Positions 30,550 through 34,804 of a stretch of DNA of 34,804 nucleotides are shown here, in pieces (position 1 is the stretch's first letter; every line of letters starts with the position of its first letter). Origin of the DNA: Ophiothrix spiculata. Lineage: Eukaryota; Echinodermata; Ophiuroidea; Amphilepidida; Ophiotrichidae. A program made the position numbers and the translations under genes. Location: NCBI GenBank assembly GCA_000969725.1, contig JXSR01S005313.1, one strand, 5' to 3'. Under the pieces are notes generated by a model, which saw only the letters and a program-made list of their open reading frames with translations, was not told the DNA's origin and searched no databases.

Positions 30550-30884
30550 TTGTTCATCTTATCCACATAATGATAAAAAGGTATCAACAGAATTCCTATT
30601 TTTGTTTTAATCCTACATTGTTCCCTGTTTGATTCTATCAATTGTTGATTGTCGACAAGGACAGGCAGCAATGGTCATGATTTACTAGATTTAGGCACAA
30701 GGGTTTTCTAAACTCAAATATAGGATACATTTTATGTGGCTTTCTATTGTGTCAGGAATATTTAACCATAGCTGTAGACACTTCTTAGAAATTGCATATT
30801 TGCCCGGGAAGAGGAAGAATCTTGAATTTTTGCAGATGATCAAAATTCCAGTATTTTGTGGTGCTTTTTTTCAGTAACAGGGTT
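30550..30884. other. Unassigned region
   Basis: One further GTCGAC (about 30651) lies outside the hAT-like element. Nothing else recognised. Confidence 0.35.
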
Positions 30885-31030
30885 AGAGTTAGATTTTAAG
30901 TAACGGTAAGATAATCTACGGGTTATGTATGAAAGTTAGATCTAGGGTTAGCATCAAGTTTTGAGTTAGCATTAAGGTTAGCTTTAGTGAGCTTTAAGGT
31001 TAGGGTAAGATTTAAGGAGTAGGTTACCCA
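30885..31030 (+). repeat. Degenerate GGTTAG-rich tract
   Basis: GGGTTAGAGTTAG, CTAGGGTTAGC, GAGTTAGC, AAGGTTAGC and AAGGTTAGGG recur at irregular spacing. The density of GTTAG is far above the surroundings. It may be a decayed simple repeat of telomere-like type, or a locally grown repeat. Confidence 0.55.
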
Positions 31031-31249
31031 AATACCTAATAAATAGAATAAAGTCGTTAGTTAAATCTTGAGTTCTTCTTGTTGCTTAAAAGATAAAAAC
31101 TGGCACCCATGTCCTAGACTAAAATCCTTTGTAATTATATGAAATGTTAAAAAACCTGTCCAGATTTGTGATGTTTATCCGACTTATACAGCCGTGACAA
31201 AACAATCGTTTTGTTACTGAAGGGAAGCTAAATCACGTTATATTGGCGC

Positions 31250-31410
31250 AGACATGACGGCATGGTTAGCCATGGAGTGATCTCTGTATACAGCTTATGT
31301 GAGAGGACATATGTCTGTTTCTATCTACTACAAGATGACCTGTGGTTTACCATCCTCATGTGTTTTACAAGACAAAAGTCACTTTTCATCACCATCTCTC
31401 TCACTAGCAC
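31250..31410 (-). pseudogene. Diverged copy of the zinc-finger-like segment
   Basis: The DNA aligns with 30310-30440: both share AGCCATGGAGTGAT or AGTCATGGAGTGAT, GAGAGGACA, and AAGATGACC followed by GTGGTT. In the frame matching the other copy there are stops within the finger helix, so it cannot encode the segment. It indicates a tandem exon-scale duplication about 0.95 kb apart. Confidence 0.45.
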
Positions 31411-32214
31411 TGTCTTGTGTTGAAATGCAGTTTTGTAGATTGTAAATGTTTTATAAGGCAGTATACTGGTTCTGCTTCAATTTTGATTGGATAAATGATA
31501 CACCCCATAAGAAATTAAGATTTTGTATATGTGATGCACCACATCAAAAGGTACAATTTTGCAGTCAAGCAAGTTTAGATATAAAAAAACCCAAATTAAA
31601 ATTGTAAATTGTAGAGGCAGAAATTAAAATAAAAGATGATATATAGTATACTTCTGCACTACTGAAATGTAAGTACCTAAGGAGTATTTTCAGATGTTCA
31701 ACATCCGTTGTCAGCTGATCATGTTATATGAATTTTTATGCCTTTTTTGATAATTACTTCAAAAAGATTTGGCTGATTATCCAAAACAAAGCCGTATTTT
31801 TAAAGCCTTATTAATTCTTTCAAGTGATTTGAAAATCTGCATTTTATCAAAGTTTGGACATTTTCATCTTTTGAACATATATTGGCTCCTGCATGAGGAT
31901 ATGTACAGACTTTTTAGCTTTTATCTCTAAGTGCAAAACAAATCTACTGCATGTGGTATAACAGGCTATCAGCCAGACCATGGAAAATGGATCTGCCACC
32001 TTAAAAAAATCCATGTTACTACAATGCGAAGCACAGACTCCTAAATTGTTTTAACACTTTATTCCCATCCACTTCTGACACAAATAAGATTTACAACACC
32101 ATGTTATGTGTTTTCGATTCAAAAGTAAATCTAGTATGATTGAAATGCTGCTGAACTAAGCTGAACCATCGCCTACGCATATCGCAGCTTAAAAGCTCTA
32201 TACATCCTAACTTG
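31411..32214. other. Unassigned AT-rich region
   Basis: No gene, repeat or structure recognised. Confidence 0.35.
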
Positions 32215-32218
32215 AAAG

Positions 32219-32443
32219 CTATCCATAACTTGACATCCTGTTTCTACCAGTGTAATACTGGTAGAATGCCCTCTGCATGTCCTTAACATGAAACCAATCT
32301 GCATCGATGCTTCCTCTTCCCATCAACGCTATACCACAGAACCCAAGTAAATTCTTTCCTCCCATCAGCACTACCATGGTGATGAGAAAATGCAAATAGC
32401 ATACATTGCCTAAATATGAAAACCATTTTACTCCTCTTGGCAT
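32219..32443 (-). CDS. 74-codon minus-strand ORF, overlaps a minisatellite-like monomer; doubtful
   Basis: ATG at 32441-32443 opens 74 codons (MPRGVKWFSYLGNVCYLHFL, then DADWFHVKDMQRAF) to TAG at 32219. There is one hydrophobic stretch and no recognisable domain. The DWFHVKDMQR coding stretch is the same DNA motif (reverse complement of CTGCATGTCCTTAACATG) that is amplified in the minisatellite at 33.6-34.1 kb. This argues that the ORF runs over a repeat monomer. Confidence 0.13.
   Translation of the reverse strand: MPRGVKWFSYLGNVCYLHFLITMVVLMGGKNLLGFCGIALMGRGSIDADWFHVKDMQRAFYQYYTGRNRMSSYG
32242..32266. repeat. Perfect 10-bp-stem hairpin
   Basis: TTCTACCAGT (32242-32251) and ACTGGTAGAA (32257-32266) are exact reverse complements around a 5-nt loop. 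The hairpin interrupts a diverged monomer of the 33.6-34.1 kb minisatellite. No T or A tract makes it terminator-like. Confidence 0.8.
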
Positions 32444-32579
32444 CTAAGATAAGGTGGATGAAAATAAGAAATAGATGTTTAAAGGGATTTAGGTCTGAAA
32501 ATTTATCACCACAAAATAATTCTTAGAAGTCTTGGCTATCAGTGACATTTAAGCAATTAAGCAGAACTTTTTTCTACAG

Positions 32580-32760
32580 TTTCCTCAAGTTGAAGTCCCT
32601 CGGCTTGTCATTAACCTGAAGCCAATCTTTCCACTTCATCTTCCTCCGCATTCATCTCTTTCTTCATTTCAACCTCTTCCAATTTGTGCTTTATTTCCTG
32701 GACCTCCAAGCATGACTTTCTCTTCCACATATCCTTAACCAAGAGAAGATGTCATGTGTA
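32580..32760. repeat. Diverged monomers of the 63-bp minisatellite family
   Basis: ATTAACCTGAAGCCAATC (about 32608-32625) with CTTCCTCCGCAT (about 32640), and TTCCACATATCCTTAACCA (about 32724-32742), match parts of the unit repeated at 33645-34135. A third monomer lies at 32220-32300. A 40-codon charged minus-strand ORF here (EEVEMKKEMNAEEDEVER) is a chance reading of a purine-rich strand. Confidence 0.5.
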
Positions 32761-32817
32761 TCCCATCATGCATTGCCTCTTGTGGGTTATTTATGTAGGA
32801 GATTACGTGAGTAGTTA

Positions 32818-33370
32818 TATATAATATAAACAAGCATTTATAAAGCGCCTTTTCCAAGGGATGCAAAGCGCAAACATGAAAAAAAACAATGAGCATCCTA
32901 CAGAGTACATGCAATGCAAATAAATCAAGTGAATAAGTGGTACTTCAAGAGTTTTTTGAAGTGATCTGTGGTGTTGGCTACAGTAATATGATGTGGCAAA
33001 GAGTTCCATAATCTTGGTGCTGTAACAGCGAATGAGCGGTCACCAGCAGATTTATGAGTCTTTGGAATGGTAAAAGTAGTGCGGCGTGATACGCGAACAT
33101 TGTAATGGTGAGAGCGAATGTGCAGTAAGTCCGATGGATATTGCAGAGCTTCATTATGCAGCGTCTTGTAAGTTAGAACAAGAGTCTTGAACTGAATACG
33201 TTGTGAGATGCGGAGCCAGTGAAGATCCGACAAAAGAGGAGATGTGTGTGTGCGCTTAGGCTTCATATAGATCAGGCGTGCAGCTTTATTCTGTAGAAGC
33301 TGGAGACGGTTCGATGTTTTAACAGAGACGCCATTCAGAAGGGAATTTCAGTAGTTAAGTGATGAAATGC
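32818..33370 (-). mobile_element. 5'-truncated non-LTR retrotransposon (LINE), 3' end
   Basis: This minus-strand segment holds the C-terminal end of a reverse-transcriptase polyprotein (next entry) and a short 3' UTR. The UTR includes AAAAGGCGCTTTATAAATGC and ends in TATATTATATATAA. A GCGCTTTATAAATG-type 3' end followed by a short A/T repeat is typical of CR1/L2-like LINEs. The 5' part is missing, as in most LINE insertions. No clear target duplication was found. It separates the minisatellite monomers at 32.2-32.75 kb from the main array at 33.65 kb. Confidence 0.8.
32925..33366 (-). pseudogene. LINE reverse-transcriptase C-terminal fragment
   Basis: Reading upstream to downstream on the minus strand: SLNY, an in-frame TGA (33348-33350), NSLLNGV, LQLLQNKAARLIY, LLSDLHWLRISQRIQFK, GDRSFAVTAPRLWNSLPHHI, then FKKLLKYHLFT and a stop at 32925. 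This is the conserved tail of CR1/L2/Jockey-type polyproteins (DYCNSLL, QN.AARL, LHWLP...RI.FK, GDR.F...AP.LWN.LP, FK..LK..LF). The TGA replaces the usual Cys codon of the (D/N)YCNSLL motif. About 114 codons are open after it. Endonuclease and the catalytic part of the RT are absent, so it is dead. Confidence 0.88.
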
Positions 33371-33575
33371 CCATAGATCATTGTTATAATTGTTTTAATC
33401 TTGCATTTTGGGAATGTTTTATCACTAACTACTCACATGACTTTCTATACAAAATTTCCCAATGCAAGAAGCAATGCATCATGAGATACAAGCGATATCT
33501 TCTTTTTCTTAACCTGTATGAGCTGCTGTCACAAAATCAACATAAATTTGCAACATCGACAATCTGAGATAAGAC
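33371..33575. other. Spacer between LINE and MITE fragment
   Basis: A 66-codon plus-strand ORF (33367-33567) has no recognisable motif. Confidence 0.35.
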
Positions 33576-33632
33576 CATAGATTTCAAGGAGAGATACCAG
33601 ACTCGGCCCCATTTTTATTCTGGCATGGGATC
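33576..33632. mobile_element. Fragment of the 9711-10061 MITE family
   Basis: CCATAGATTTCAAGGAGAGA starts at about 33577 and CCATTTTTATTCTGGCATGG follows at about 33608. They match, in order and spacing, the reverse-complemented right end of the element at 9711-10061. Only one end is present; the rest is deleted. Confidence 0.7.
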
Positions 33633-33644
33633 AAATTGGTTGAT

Positions 33645-34135
33645 CACCAAAACCATATATCTTAACAACCACTGATTTATATTTTACTGCTCCTCTGCAT
33701 ATCTTTAACCAAAACCATTTTTCCTCCATATATCCTTAACCCAAAACCATTCCATAACTTAACAACCACCAATTTATATTTTACGCATCCTCTGCATATC
33801 CTAAATCATTTCTTATCTTAACAACCATCAATTTATATTTTACTTCTCCTCCATATATCCTTAACCTTCCATACCTTAACAACCACCAATTCTAGAGACT
33901 CTGGCAGGTGACAGTAAAATTTGAAAGTAGTTTGAATATCCAGCACAAAGTGCCAGATAGGGGGTTCTTATTCCAAACCCATTTTATATCTTACCAACCA
34001 CAATTTTTTTTTTATTTCTCTGCATATCCCTAACCCAAAACCATTCCTTATACAACCACCAATGTATATTTTACTTCTCCTCCGCATATCCTTAACCCAA
34101 AACCATTCCATATCTTCACATCCTTTATCTCCTCT
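33645..34135. repeat. Degenerate minisatellite, about 63-bp unit, about 7 copies
   Basis: The unit contains CCAAAACCATTCCATAT, CTTAACAACCACCAATTTAT, ATTTTACTTCTCCTC and GCATATCCTTAA in that order. Copies run from 33645 to about 33890, are interrupted by about 70 bp of unrelated DNA, and resume from about 33973 to 34135. Some copies are shortened. Related single monomers lie at 32.22-32.75 kb. Confidence 0.88.
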
Positions 34136-34577
34136 TATATGAATCTGCTACCAGCAGTCTAAGTACAACTGTCAAGTTTAATCAGCGTTGAATGCAATAA
34201 CAAAACATAATAATATTCCACATTGCATTATGTTGTCAGTGTTGTTGTTATCGTAAACATGTGATGGTGTGCCAACAATTATGGGGAGTTTGTCGTCAAC
34301 CCCGAAAGATCCCCCGTTCCTAGTAGCAACCGTGTTTGTCGAGTTTCAGGATGACAGCATTTTTGTTTCGTTCTGTTTCTCATCTGTCAAAACTTTATTG
34401 CATACAATAGATATTGTAAAATCTGAAAGATAAGATAGAAAACAAAAATAAATCTGATTATTTGTAAGCTGTAGACTTAAAAAAAGTGTTTGGTTCTTTT
34501 TGCCAATTTATTCCATATTTTATCACTGAGGTAAGGAGAAATACAATACCAGGGTCATCAGTAAAGGTCATTAATGG
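34136..34577. other. Unassigned spacer
   Basis: A slightly GC-richer patch (about 34280-34350) contains GTCGTC, CCCCGAAAGATCCCCCG and GTTTGTCGAG. No gene recognised. Confidence 0.35.
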
Positions 34578-34804
34578 TAACAAATTATCCCATGTCTTTT
34601 AAAACCATTTTGTGTGACATATTTTCACATGTCATTTGGAATCAATAGTTTAGACATTATCCCATGTCTTTAGGGTTGTTAGTAGTGACATATTATCATA
34701 TGTCATTTTGAACCATTTTGTGTGACATATTATGACATGTCATTTTGAACCATTTTATGTGACATTATCACATGTCATTTGGAACCATTTTGTGTGACAT
34801 ATTA
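34578..34804. repeat. Minisatellite of about 37-bp unit running off the window
   Basis: The unit contains GACATATTATCACATGTCAT and GAACCATTTTGTGT. About six copies start near 34578, 34616, 34653, 34687, 34724 and 34760, and another has begun at the last bases. Each unit includes the palindrome ACATGT, and GACAT recurs in both orientations. The three most distal complete copies are the most alike, so the homogeneous core of the array is probably beyond the window. Confidence 0.92.

Noticed and set aside
32811..33357. AGTAGTTA on both sides of the LINE as a target duplication
   Set aside because: The right-hand copy lies within the LINE coding sequence (the NY*NS motif), so it is coincidence or at most junction microhomology.
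1..34804. CRISPR-like array or bacterial defence or operon system
   Set aside because: The tandem repeats have no unique spacers of constant length, no cas-like genes are present, and the sequence shows animal repeat types throughout.

Overview
The window reads as AT-rich non-coding DNA from an animal genome, most likely a marine invertebrate and probably a deuterostome such as an echinoderm, hemichordate or cephalochordate. That assignment is inference. It rests on introns and short exon-like pieces instead of operons, a mariner-like transposase relic, a non-LTR retrotransposon 3' end, a short interstitial TTAGGG-type tract, many small inverted-repeat transposons (MITEs), and dispersed repeats ending in long C/G runs. 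No complete protein-coding gene can be supported. No rRNA, intact tRNA, CRISPR array or bacterial or viral gene was seen.

Layout. 0-4.3 kb holds a C-run repeat end, a tRNA-derived SINE-like relic on the minus strand, a G57 tract, and a 13-copy 39/40-bp minisatellite whose monomer is itself a hairpin. 4.4-7.1 kb holds two MITEs, a minus-strand ORF of unknown identity, and a 0.6-kb direct duplication. 8.1-11.2 kb holds a TTAA-flanked MITE, a near-perfect 90-bp-arm foldback, a C-run repeat end, a long-TIR MITE, a GC-richer patch with a 59-codon minus-strand ORF, and a MITE with an 8-bp target duplication. 11.2-17.3 kb is mostly featureless, with three more inverted-repeat elements and one degenerate tandem repeat. 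18.03-19.10 kb is a deleted mariner-like element with 197-bp terminal inverted repeats that still encodes the two helix-turn-helix segments of its transposase. It is followed by a MITE with 50-bp inverted ends.

19.4-34.8 kb is dominated by duplication. There is a CCCTAA tract, a pogo/Tigger-like MITE, a four-copy (two-dimer) array of about 0.9-kb units at 21.9-25.0 kb carrying a conserved minus-strand reading frame with a C-x4-C...C-x2-C motif, and a 2-kb direct duplication (25.6-27.8 and 28.0-29.6 kb). Next come an 8-bp-TSD element studded with GTCGAC motifs, a duplicated zinc-finger-like minus-strand exon (30.3-30.5 and 31.25-31.4 kb), a 5'-truncated LINE, and two minisatellites. The second minisatellite runs off the end of the window.

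Nearly all exon-like pieces lie on the minus strand (10.4, 5.3, 22-25, 26.4, 30.4 and 31.3 kb). One possibility is that the window is intronic to, or the decayed remains of, one or more minus-strand genes whose zinc-finger exons were tandemly duplicated. This cannot be settled without transcript or homology data.
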